NCBI GenBank assembly: GCA_933228895.1
Contig: OW121857.1
Location: forward strand, 1,736,001-1,800,000
Length of the DNA: 64,000 nucleotides
Reading direction: 5' to 3'
DNA from: Platycnemis pennipes
Taxonomy: Eukaryota; Arthropoda; Insecta; Odonata; Platycnemididae
Within the stretch, counting starts at the first letter, position 1. Each line of letters begins with the position of its first letter. The position numbers and the translations under genes were made by a program. Shown here piece by piece: positions 32,591-43,100 of this stretch. Under the pieces are notes generated by a model. The model was given only the letters and a program-made list of their open reading frames with translations, made no database searches and had not been told where the DNA came from.

Positions 32591-34724
32591 AACTGGCGAT
32601 ACATCTATGAAATGTAGTGGGAATTGTATTCCGCTTGAGGATTGGACGAGTTTTTATGCAAATGTTTGGCATGAACAAGCAGTGATTCTTGAATTTTAAT
32701 GCCTCTAATATCTTTGTTTATTAATTGATTGTAAACCAGTCGCTACAAGTCCAGGCTCTGATTCCAGTGTTGATATCCATTATTCTGCGGAACATGACGT
32801 GGATCCAGTGATGGTACCTTGCAGTAATTTAATTGTGAGACCGAGAGCCTTGCAAAAAATGACAAGGCACATGGATTTTCAACAATGACGCCATATTTTA
32901 TGCTCTTGTAAACAAAGCGGACACCACGGACAGTTACTTGGGGGCAATTGGCAGGGGATGTTAGGTCAAAAAGGGACATTTTAGGCTCTGACTAAATGAC
33001 AAGGTCCGTGCATGGAAATCGATGGAGTAGTGACAACACCGCAGCCAAGGGCACGGTCAAATGTGCTAAACTTTGGGTAAATTGAATGGGGTAAGATCCG
33101 TGGTGGTGGTGGGGACATTCCCGTGCGTATTTGTTGCTTGGACACTTGGTGAGTAAGTGCGTGCAAAGTGACGCGTGAAAGGTGGGGGCGATAATGTTTT
33201 ATACGAAGTATTATGCTAAAAATACTCCTGCAAATCTAAGGACATCTCAGCAGCGATGAATGGAGAAGATCTATGTGAAAGTGTATAATATGAAGGTAGA
33301 ACCTGCGCTTCGAAGTACTACTTTCTTAAGGCAAATAAAATACTCCGAAACGATATAAAATAGCTCAAAATGTATTTAATAATAATTAAAAACTGTTTTT
33401 AACTATTCAACATGGCTATATAAAACATGAGTTTTTTTCCTACCGAAGTAATTTGGTGATGTGAAGGAAGGATTTTATATTGACGCCATGTGTCACGTCA
33501 GAGGAACTTTAAAAGTATCTCAGGAGCGACTATTAATTTGCATGATAATGAATTTATAGATGAAATAAAAGAACAGAGATAAAAATTGCTTTTGTTTTAT
33601 TCACGAAAACTTAATTAAAACAAATTGACACACAGAAAATTTGACACAATGGCTGACGATGAACTCGACAACATTATTATAATGAACGAGTAAATAAACA
33701 AATATAAGTAAAGTAATAAAAGTAGTACATAAAAAAAGAATAAAATAATAATTGTAAGTAATAAAATAACAAAAATAAGTAAAAAGAAAATAAGTAAATA
33801 AGTAAAAACGAGTGACATAGAAACCAGTATTTCACACTGATTGGACACCCCCGTTCATTTTCAGATATTCTTTGTTTTCTGCTACTATTTTTCAATCTAT
33901 CAACTTCATTTTCACCACACTGTTTTCTGTATTGTAGTTATAAATGACCCTTGCTCAATTTCTTTATGGTGTGATCATTTTCATACCTCAGCTATCTTGG
34001 GCTGTGTATTGGAATTGCTTTTTCAATTGCTAGTTCCATTTGAGGGCTAGAGTAATGGCTTCAAGAGTTCTTTTTAAAGGCAATTATATACATGTCTAAA
34101 TGTAAGGCTTGTACAATCTAAAGGAACGGAATGTTGCTGGAAGTGATTTTCGTTCGTTCACGACAGTTTCGTCAACGAACTTACTACGGATACGTAGGAA
34201 TGGATTATATTTCAATTTATATTTCAAATCTTTGCATCTCACTGCCTACTCATATATTTGGTTAGACTGCATTTAATTTTCATATTGCGTTTTTGTATAT
34301 AATTAAAGAAGATCTTTGAAGAAGCGTTTCATTTCGGAATTCGGATGTAAGTCCTTTAAATATTCACTTTTTGTGCCCCACACTTAATACCCTTAGTTTT
34401 ACCGAACGCAATCCTACTTGATCAGTGAGTAGTGCTTAAAGTAATCCCGTATGAATTTGAAGAATGAAATGGCCGATGATCTAGATTCAGGAATAAGCTG
34501 CCATGCCTCTTTTAGTACCTTTCAATATTCTCATGAAAATTACAATTTGCAGTTTACGGCATCTTGTTGGAAATATTTTGTTGTTTGAAACATTTTAGAA
34601 TCATTGCGTTAGCGACAATAAACATGCCACACATACGTAATGATGCTTTTTATTCCAATAGGATTGGAATTTGTATCCAACATCTGGTACAATTTTAAAC
34701 CTATTTAACTCCATGCTGCAGTCG
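32591..34724. other. No gene recognised; AT low-complexity at 33660-33810
   Basis: 33660-33810 is a TAAGTA/AATAA-rich simple sequence whose open frames are artefacts of composition. The rest carries nothing I can assign. Confidence 0.5.
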
Positions 34725-34732
34725 ACTGCAGT

Positions 34733-34792
34733 TTGGGTTAGGGGTATAGTACTCGCTTCACAATGTCGACGTCCCAAGTTCGAGACTCTTTA
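34733..34792 (+). repeat. tRNA-like head directly upstream of a LINE
   Basis: GGGGTATAGTACTCGCTTCAC resembles the D-arm and anticodon arm of tRNA-Val/Asp types, and AAGTTCGAGACTC the B-box, at tRNA-like spacing (about 35 bases). The T-stem is imperfect. It ends a few bases before the LINE at 34797. Confidence 0.35.
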
Positions 34793-34796
34793 TGTC

Positions 34797-35724
34797 CAAT
34801 TTTTTAATTGAAACTTGGTGTGATACATGGCAGTTAGAATTAAACTTTAAGAAATGTCTTGTAATGAATTTTTGGAAAAAGAATAGCTCTCCTCCTACCA
34901 CTTACAAAATAAGTAATAATGAATTAACAAACGTGGAATCCATTAAATATCTTGGAATAAGACTGACAAATGATCTCTCCTGGGGTAAACACATTCGTGA
35001 AATAATGGGTCAAGCGAATCGCAAACTGGGTTTCATTAAAAGAGTATTGGGTGAATGTGACGATCATGTACGAGAAATCAGCTACTTTTCTCTTGTTAGA
35101 CCTCATTTGGAATATGCTGCCAGTGTATGGGATCCCTACGAAATTGGTCTAAATAACGAACTTGAACGTGTGCAGCGAAGATCGGCAAGATTTGTAAAGG
35201 GACGATACGATAATTATATTAGCGTAACCAGTCTATTAAATGAATTGAAATGGGAATCATTGTCAGATCGCAGGTTGAAATTTAGACTTAATCTCTTCCA
35301 CAAATTCCAAGGCAATATTTTCAGTGATGATGTTAAAAATATTTTACGAACCCCAACTTACTATGGCAGACTGGACCATGATTATAAAATTAGAGAAATT
35401 GATTGCCGAACTGACCGATTCAAAATGTCCTTTTTCCCTCGCACAATTAGAGATGCGAATAACGGTAAATATGTCCTATCGGAGAGTAGCAATGAATAGC
35501 ATTGGTAGCTGCATGTTGGTATGAGTACTTAAAGCTAACCCTACTAACAGAATGTTTTTGCATGTTTGCTTTGCAATTTCTATCTTTTTTAAATAGTGTA
35601 GTTCTGACTACTATATTAATACTATTCCTTTTTTATGCATGATATGTAGTGCATGTTTGGTGAGCAATCACCCCCTGCCACACACCCTTTTGGTGGCTTG
35701 CAGGGTATTATGTAGATGTAGATG
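34797..35724 (+). mobile_element. LINE family 2, best-preserved copy
   Basis: An uninterrupted 235-codon frame (34792-35499) covers the end of the RT region and the whole C-terminal domain: WQLELNFKKCLVMNFWKK, NELTNVESIKYLGIRL, LVRPHLEYAASVWDPYEI, VQRRSARFVKGRYD, RTDRFKMSFFPRTIRD. The 3-prime UTR with hairpin (35673-35706) and (GTAGAT)2 end is complete. The endonuclease and RT palm are absent through 5-prime truncation. R6 begins about 15 bases downstream. I see no clear target-site duplication. Confidence 0.9.
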
Positions 35725-35739
35725 CTCGTCGTTCCTTCA

Positions 35740-36610
35740 CGAATATTTAAATATACACGCATATTTGACCGTCATGGCTCAGGTCGGTGCAAATTCACAA
35801 ACCCGTAAAAAAAATAAAAAAACATCTAAATACTAACCACATTACTAGATGCAAACCTGCTAATTCCGTGAGTAACGCTTGCAGTCAGCACGTATGTCTG
35901 TGCAGGAAGAAATGACGGACCTCGCCTCACGAATCATTGGCAAAAATGTCCTTCAACACTTTCTATTATCCTCGTGGAAATTAAATGCAGTTCACGACTT
36001 ACGAAGAACTGTAAAAGACTGCACTGAAAGAACTGCAAACTGCAAAGAAGAAAAAATGGAAACTTTCAAAGTAAATTACACAATTTACAGAAACCTCGGG
36101 GACAAAGTGTAAATCGATTAAGATGATATGAAAGTTTTAATATTTTCCGTTAAATACAGAAAGAGTAAAAGAAATCGATTGACATTCAGTTATTTTACTG
36201 AGCAAAAGAAAAAAACCCTTGCGTTTTCACAAATTGAAAAAGTCAAATTAAACCATTGTAAACGCATTATTGGCGCCAGGAATCGAACTCGGGACTTCAC
36301 AAAGCGGGAATAGTTTTCCCGGGCCTTTCAGAGGGCTAGGAACGCAATGCAGTTTAGGATATAGCTCTAGGACGAACCGTTTGCGAGGTAGAGGGGGGGA
36401 CGGAAGGACGGACGGACACTTCGCAAATTATATAAAGGCGCTGAATTCTGAAGCGTGGTCGGCCATTTCTTTCTGCACAGACATACGTGCTGACTGCTAG
36501 CGCTATTCATAGGTTTAGTAGGTTAACATAGGTGAAAGTAGGAGTATTTTAATGTTTTTTTTTTAAATTTCTCTAGGGGTTTGTGCATATGCAGTGACCT
36601 GGGACATGAA
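35740..36610. repeat. R6 repeat, copy with long inverted termini
   Basis: The left arm, about 35785-35935, is inverted at about 36450-36605 (CAGTCAGCACGTATGTCTGTGCAG is the best-conserved part; lower similarity continues outward through CACAAACCCGT). The interior holds GGACAAAGTGTAAATCG and, on the minus strand, GTTCGATTCCTGGCGCCA, like a tRNA T-arm and acceptor. The interior reappears inverted at 41090-41640. The element type is unknown. Confidence 0.65.
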
Positions 36611-37530
36611 GAGATTGAACTCCCTCCAAAACATCCTCGATATATGTTTGAGATTTGAGAAAGCATAACAAAAACTTGAGTAATAACGTTAAGCATAATT
36701 AAAGGTACGCGTATATAGGGAATTTAAATAAACGTTAAGGTACGACAAGTATGCAGTTATAATAGGATTAAATAGGGCTCAGTTTGAATCCTGGCAGTAA
36801 TGATCAGTTTACAATGCTTTAAATCAAATTTATGGTTCCAATACTGACGCCATACCCACTTCGTAACTCAAGTTCTTCCGCCCTTTCAGGAAATATGTCT
36901 GAAATACGATGGGTAAAAATTATATTTCTCTTATGCAGTTCTTCGAATGCCGTGAACCGCATTGTGCCTTTCACGGGGATGAATGGATAAAAGGAGGTTT
37001 TTTCCGCTGATTCTTGAGGCGTGGTCGGCCATTCCTATCTGCACATACATCCGTGCTGACTGCTGGCGCACCTCACGGATTTAGATTCGGTAAAATGAGG
37101 AGTATTTAAATGTGTTTTTAAAAATTTTCTTTATGATTTTGTGAATGTGCACCGACCTGCGACACGAAGGGAAAATATGGAAGTCCCTTCGAAAACGTCG
37201 TCTTTTGTTGCAGTTTGAGTCTTTAGAGAGTTTAATAAAAACATGAGCAGTAAGGTAAAAATAATTTCTATGTACGGTACGCGTAAATAAGGAATTCAAA
37301 TAAATAAGCGTTAAGGTACGACAAGTATGTATTTAAAATAGGGCCCTGTATGAATCCTGGCAATAATGATAACTTTACAATCATATTTATGGTTCCGATA
37401 ATGACTTGGAGCCATACGTAACTTCGTAACACAAGTTTTTTCCGCCCCTTCATGAAAAATGTTAAAATGTCTAAATACAATGTGTAATTATAAAATTTCT
37501 CCTGAATATCAATGGGCACCTTCACCTAGA
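36460..37530 (+). repeat. Tandem duplication of a ~555-bp R6 segment
   Basis: 36460-37015 is repeated at 37016-37530. Both start CGTGGTCGGCCATT and share GGTACGCGTA, TAAGGTACGACAAGTATG, GAATCCTGGCA, TTATGGTTCC and TTCCGCCC in the same order. They differ by many substitutions and indels, so the duplication is old. Confidence 0.7.
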
Positions 37531-37742
37531 AAATGGGAACAGAATTCCTATTTTTGTAAAGGCGATGCTTTGATAACTCATAGCATTTATGTAGGGTAAA
37601 GGGGGTGAATCGGGCCACAAAAAGGAAAATCGTCGATTTCCTCGTTTGTGTAAACAGTTACATTCTGAAAGCATTATCAGCAAAGGACTTGATGTTTTTC
37701 CAGTTTAAAACGCAATTTTCAGCGTGGTTGCTCTGAATAGAA

Positions 37743-37838
37743 CGGTCCTGGAGCAATTTCTTCAAGAGACTGCATGGTCCTATTCGCCCGACGACTTGGA
37801 GGGCGAATCGGACCAGATTAGAGGCTGAATCGGACCAG
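37743..37838. repeat. pogo left subterminal motif array
   Basis: GCGAATCGGACCAG (37803-37816) and TGAATCGGACCAG (37826-37838) are direct repeats of the TIR inner part. GGTCCTATTCGCCC (37776-37789) is an inverted variant, and GGTCCTGG at 37744 may be a fragment. They are likely transposase binding sites (inference). Confidence 0.6.
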
Positions 37839-38038
37839 TAAAATAACGTTATAAATTTTAGTTTTCTTAAGTTTTATTCCATAAAATTTTGAAATTTTGC
37901 ATCATTACTATTAACAATGTAGTGCAGTCTGGAGATATTTCGACGACACCTTCTTAGAGTCAAACATAACTTTACAAATAGACATACATCACCAAATCTG
38001 AACATATAGAACAAAATAGAACAAATTTACCAAAACAA

Positions 38039-39749
38039 TTAAGCACATTTACCACAAGTAAATTTATCTCGCCCCTTAGCACCTACACACAGCTCATGGT
38101 ACCAACAATTACACTTCATGCACTTAATCCAGTCTCTAAACTTTGACGAATTCGCACAATTATAAGACTTGGAGCAGAAGCCACAAAGCGTATCATCAGC
38201 TGAGTTTTCCCCATTCTCAGTATTGCCGTCCCTATCTGAAGATGATTCATATAAGTTTCTGCAAGTTCCCTTCGCGTTCCTAATATTTTGTTTCTTCAGT
38301 CGTTGCTTTGTTTCTTCTATTACAGCTGGAGAAGTAAGTATTTGAGCAATTTGCTTTCTTGACCTTTTCACATTGACTTTCATTCTTTTTTCTGGTGTAG
38401 GTAGTAAATTATGGAAAGACCTACCCAAAGTATTTGACGATTCCTCAGATGTTGATGTCGAGGATTGGCTTTCTTCATAGGGACTGGCAGTTAATTTTTG
38501 ATCGGAAGATGAATTTGTCGAAAAAGGAGTTGATGCTTCTTCTGGGGCGTGTGAGCTTCCGAGATTAGAAGGATGAAGATCTAACTCCGTCAGGATACCC
38601 GGATTCAGAGGGAATATTCCTGTTGATCGGAATCCATTTTCAGCGTTGCCGATTGTTGCGGCTTTGCTCCATGCATTTCGAAAAAGCCGACCAAAATTAA
38701 ATTTAGTTATCTTTCTATCCCCCTTACAAACTGTCATATACGCATTTGTTTCAATATCGTAGTATGTCTTTAATGGTTTATAAAAAGACCTGTCCAGAGG
38801 TTGCAACCTTTGTGTAGTGTGGCTGGGCAGTGATAAGAGAGTGATCTCATTGTTTCACAGAACAGTAGAACAGGAAGAGTCTTGTGTGATGCGTGGCCAT
38901 CGAGGACTAAAATGCATCGGCCAGGAATCCTGTTTGCTTGAAAGTGCTTTAGCCACTCCAAAAAAAGATCCTCATTTATCCACCCTGAATCGGACATAAA
39001 AATTTTAGATCCCAAAGGAAATCCATCCTCCCATTCCTTATGGAACTTTTTCCCCTTAAAATTACAAAAGGTGGTATGTAATGTCCACTTGCATTGCAGC
39101 ACGCAACAACTGTCACCAATTCCCCCTTTTCCACTGACGTCTGTTTTATGACTACCTTAGATCCTGTTCTTGCAACAATCTTTTGGGTTTGGCGATTATT
39201 TAATACACATCCCGTTTCGTCAACGTTGTATATAAGGTGGGGCCTATCCATAACTCCAGCCTCAGCCATCGAAATAGTTAACTTTAAAAAAAAAATCGTC
39301 TACATCTTCCTTATTTAAACCCTCAGCTCCAGCCACTGACAAACCTTCGGGTTTTCGAAGACTTAAAGGATGTCTAGATATAAAATTCAAGAACCAATCC
39401 TTGCCTGCTCGTTTTTTAACGCACAGAAATTGTTTTTTATGTTGTTTTCAATGGAAAATTCATATGCCACCTTCATGACATCATCTCTTGTCAATCCGAA
39501 CCCAATTTCACATAACCTAAGAATTCTTCTAATTAATGCTTCCTCTTCTTCCACTGAGAAGACATTTTGCCCCCCTCTTGTCTTCAATTTTTCCGTATCC
39601 GCTACTATCCTACGATAGAGGCAAGTACGGGGAACATTGAAAAGTTCGGCAGAATGCCTCATGCTTCTTCCCTCTCTGAAAGCTTTCAGCGCCATTCTCA
39701 TATCCTCCTCTGTCCATGTCTGTTCCGTTTTTCGCCGGTACTTCCCCAT
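38039..39749 (-). pseudogene. pogo/jerky-type transposase with C-terminal PHD-like finger
   Basis: The transposase would bind the element ends and move it by cut and paste into TA. Read downward from ATG at 39749: an N-terminal psq-type helix-turn-helix (MALKAFREGRSMRHSAELF), a second CENP-B-like helix-turn-helix region, then the DDE domain with YNVDETG (first Asp, near 39215), LVLDGHASH (second Asp, near 38890) and LQPLDRSFYKPLK (third Asp, near 38795). A Ser-rich linker precedes a C-terminal CGFC...CMKC.CWYHELC...CGKC array, which fits a PHD-like C4HC3 finger. The coding sequence changes frame near 39400, 39280, 39050 and 38810, so it is inactive. The start is supported by the family-typical MGKYRRKT opening. 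Confidence 0.85.
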
Positions 39750-40524
39750 CTTAATCTAAAAGGAAAAACATTAACGGTAAGCGAAAATTATCACTTTCAT
39801 AAGTACGTTTTAAATGAAATTTTGCTAATGTTACGCTATCAAAAGGAGGTTGTAAGGCGTTCCACAACTAATTCTGTTGCCATATATAATATTTAATACT
39901 CTGGCAATCCCTCTATCACGTACATTATATCACCTCCTTTTCTTTGAGATTGGAAAATATAGACCACTGAGTAATGTAGAATGTATAGGTATGGAACTCA
40001 ATGTGAATTATTAACAATAAATTTCCATCACGAAATGCGTATGTTTTATGATATTGTTTCAGCGAATAATTGGTTAATATATATGGAACAGTACACAACA
40101 TATGTTACATCAAACGAAGGTAGCTTACCTCTCGCTCAGCCTGTAAATCGTGCTCGTCGCCGTAATAATTCACCTCTATGACGGGGAAAATCTCTTTCCT
40201 CCTCCTCGTTATACGTAGTAAATATCTATAACGTGATATAGAATAGCATTAAAATAGGTTTATTCCATTAAACTTCTTATAATACTCAAATAAAAGAGTA
40301 TGGCCTAAAAACAAATTTTTAGCCACTTTCGCTCAAACATTCTTATAAACATTTGATGTTTTTAATGTAAAACATTAAGTGTAAGTAAGCAATTTATCAA
40401 TATTAGTTGTATGTATATCTACTTACTTTTCAGTAGCAGAAGGAATTTTTCCAAGTGTCAGTTGAGTATAACTGGTTCAATGCTTCACCCTCGACCAGCG
40501 GCTTGGAACTGAACTCCTGCGCGT

Positions 40525-40935
40525 GCTGGTCCTTTTCACCCGACTAAGTAATATGATTTTGTATCATGTTTGGTAACTCCGATATTCATACAAGGCTCAA
40601 AAAAGTAACCTAATGTGGCAGCTATGGCATTAGATTTCCTTTCAGGAAAGAAAAACTTGAAATCTGAGTAAGCGCTACAATGTCACCTTACTTTGAACCT
40701 ATACGAGGTTTTCTAAATACCCAATTTCACACCTCTCTCGTATGGTAGGCTTCCATTCGACAGAGTATCATTTGCTTAAATTCAGTCGTCGAGTTCTCGT
40801 TTTCACTCTACTAGAAGGACAAGATTACAAAGAAGCAATTCCTAAAACGTCGTCAGTCTCAAGTGATACCGTTTCGGGTCTGAGCGCACTTTTTGAAAAG
40901 CGTTCCTATTCACCCGCTGCTGGTCCGATTCACCC
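40525..40935. repeat. pogo right subterminal motifs
   Basis: GCTGGTCCTTTTCACCC (40525-40541), TTCCTATTCACCCG (40904-40917) and CTGGTCCGATTCACCC (40920-40935, running into the TIR) mirror the left-end motifs in the opposite orientation. Confidence 0.55.
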
Positions 40936-40945
40936 CCCTTTACCC

Positions 40946-42345
40946 TACTACCGTTGGTTTATTTCCTTTTGGAGCGAAAGATAGCTCCATATTCCAAGTT
41001 GGGATTCGTCCTTTGCAATAAATGTTACACTCCTACTATTATATATACTTTGTGACTTTTCTCACACCCGTTGAATTTTAACGGGATCCCTCCGCTGGTC
41101 ATACAATTTGCGAAGTGTCCGTCTGTCCGTCCGTTCCCCCCTCTATCTCGCAAACGGTTTGTCCCAGAGAGCTGCAGTACACTGCGTAGTGTTTCTAGTC
41201 CTCTGAAACGCCCGAGAAAACTACCTTCCTATTTGTAAAGTCCCGGGTTCGAGTCCTGGCGCCAACAATATGTTTACATTGGTTTAAATTGACTGTTTCA
41301 ATTTATGAAAGCGCAAGGGTTTTTCATTCGCTCAGTAAAATTATTTAATGTTAATCGATTGCTTTCATTCTTTCTGCCTTTAACGATAAAATGGTTGAAC
41401 ATTCTTATTCTTTTAACCGATTTACACTTTGCGATCAAGGTTTCTGTAAATTGTGCATTTTACTGTGCATGTTACCGTTTCTCTTAGTTCCTTTTCCGAG
41501 CGTAGCTAAGTCCTTTTCCATTGTCGTCTCCAAAATCGTTCACGCTTATACAGTTAGTCGTATGCCGTGAAATGCATTGTGCCTTTCACGAGGATAATGG
41601 ATAATGTTGAAGGAGGATTTTCTTGCTTATGCATGAAGCATGGTCGGCCATTTCTACCGGCACAGACATGCGTGCTGACTGCTAGCTCTATTCATAGATT
41701 TAGTAGGTTTGCATTGGGTAAAACGAAGAGGAATAATTTACGTAAATCTCATAGAAAAATAATGTCTGCCAAGAAGATGGGTCCTCTTCTTCGGGGATAC
41801 ACCGATTGTGGCCTTCTCAAGGACTCTATTCCAGCCTGGAAGGTTCGTATCATTATTACCATTTTTTTAAAGGTGGATTTCGATTAACGACATTATAATT
41901 GATGTATTTACGATTGCTTATAATAGATTTGCGGCTCTAATATAAACTTGAAGCGAAAGATAGAATAGTCCATAAACCTAGTTGGATAAGAGCATAAAAA
42001 TGTATACGTATATTAACATTTCTTAATAATATGAATACATTTGATTCATCTCACTCCAGTCGAATTTCTACGGGCCCCTTCCGCTAGACTTATTATAGAC
42101 TGAAAGGTTCGGAATACTACTCCCATTTTTGTAAAAGTGCGTGCACGATTCTGATAGTATTTGTCTATTATCGTTTCTCTGATATTAGATTTACGGCTGA
42201 AATTTAGACTTGGAGCGATCGTTAAGATAGGTACCTCCAAAATCCACGTTAAGTTTCGCCCCTTTACAATAAAAGTTAAAATTCATTTATACCATGCATA
42301 CATTTGACTTTTCTCACACCCTTTGATTTTCAACGGGAACTTCAG
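40946..42345. repeat. R6 composite: tandem ~270-bp units around an inverted R6 copy
   Basis: Three units end TTCTCACACCC..TTGA.TTT..ACGGG (near 41085, 42070 as a diverged form, and 42345) and share CTTGGAGCGA/CTTGAAGCGA, then a C-rich and A-rich tail. A fourth lies at about 37400-37530, left of the pogo insertion. Between them, 41090-41720 is R6 in inverted orientation relative to 35.9-36.5 kb. Confidence 0.65.
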
Positions 42346-42349
42346 CTAG

Positions 42350-43100
42350 TACAGATTAAATTAGGGCCGTCCTTAGGACACGTGACGTTCTGCTCCACAT
42401 TTGCAGCATTTGTAGGTTCCTCGAAGGAAGAGAAGATTCCATGTCCAAATCCAGGACTAGTGAGTCCAGTTGTACCATGTGTGGTCTCCTCGTCACGGGC
42501 ACCGCTCGGTGAAAAGAGATGATCGTTTCCTTCTCTCTCTCCTTTCCTATGGTATACTGGTTGATGTGGCCGCTCTCAGTGATGGCTTGTTGAATTATGT
42601 CCATTAGTTCGTCGTTATCTACTTCTGGAGGGACGTTTTATGTATTCAAGTCCTGTACTCTAGTTGTCATCGTTCTTACTTCGATGAATTTATCATTGAG
42701 AGTTATTCCTCCATGTTCATTCATGAATTTATTGGCCACTTCTTGGTTTTTAAAGTGTATTTCCGCCCTACCCTTGTGAATTTTCGATGCATGAGTTACA
42801 TTGGTGCCTCCTCCCCAGGAATCGTCCACAGAGCGTGTACGCAGTCGAGGAGGTTGGCATTTGTTATGCATCGCAATATAATTCCTGTTTTCTTTCCTGA
42901 GGGCGTTTTCCTCGGAGGAATTTCCCGACTGCCTTTCGATGCGCCTCGTATTCTGTTAGTGGTTTCGGATTATTTGGATCCAGCCTCTGTTGGTGAGTGG
43001 ACGGCGGTCGCGCTGAGGGCCCCCTCGGGTGCGTTGAGCGTTTTCTGGCGTCGGTGGTTGAGGTCGATGCCTCTGAGGATGGAAGAGGCAGCATTGGCCT
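42350..43100 (-). pseudogene. LINE ORF1 (gag-like) fragment
   Basis: Reading downward from 43094: a Ser/Pro/Thr-rich start (STTDARKRSTHPRGPSARP), a basic stretch, then, after a frameshift near 42870, a region resembling gag RRM-like folds (GRAEIHFKNQEVANKFM, GITLNDKFIEVRTMTTRV). A stop follows and the same frame goes on NVPPEVDNDELMDIIQQAI. Near 42420 another frame gives YKCCKCGAERHVS, resembling a CCHC zinc knuckle. This order fits the nucleic-acid-binding ORF1 of Jockey/R1-type LINEs. No ORF2 follows. Confidence 0.5.

Larger units (their letters stand above)
37594..40945 (-). mobile_element. pogo-type (Tc1/mariner) transposon, 3352 bp
   Basis: Ends GGGTAAAGGGGG-TGAATCGG (left) and, inverted, GGGTAAAGGGGGGTGAATCGG (right) extend about 25 bp and are flanked by TA (37592-37593 and 40946-40947). 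It carries a transposase with helix-turn-helix and DDE domains on the minus strand and repeated TGAATCGGACCAG motifs inside both ends. It inserted into an R6 tandem unit. Frameshifts make this copy non-autonomous, but the ends look able to be mobilised. Confidence 0.9.

Noticed and set aside
33615..33895. Hydrophobic open frames that resemble membrane proteins
   Set aside because: They arise from TAAGTA/AATAA low-complexity DNA read on the minus strand; the Leu/Ile/Tyr/Phe richness is compositional.
35881..36500. R6 as a CRISPR-like or phage-type array
   Set aside because: Units are few, long and diverged, with eukaryotic transposon context; there are no short regular repeats with unique spacers.
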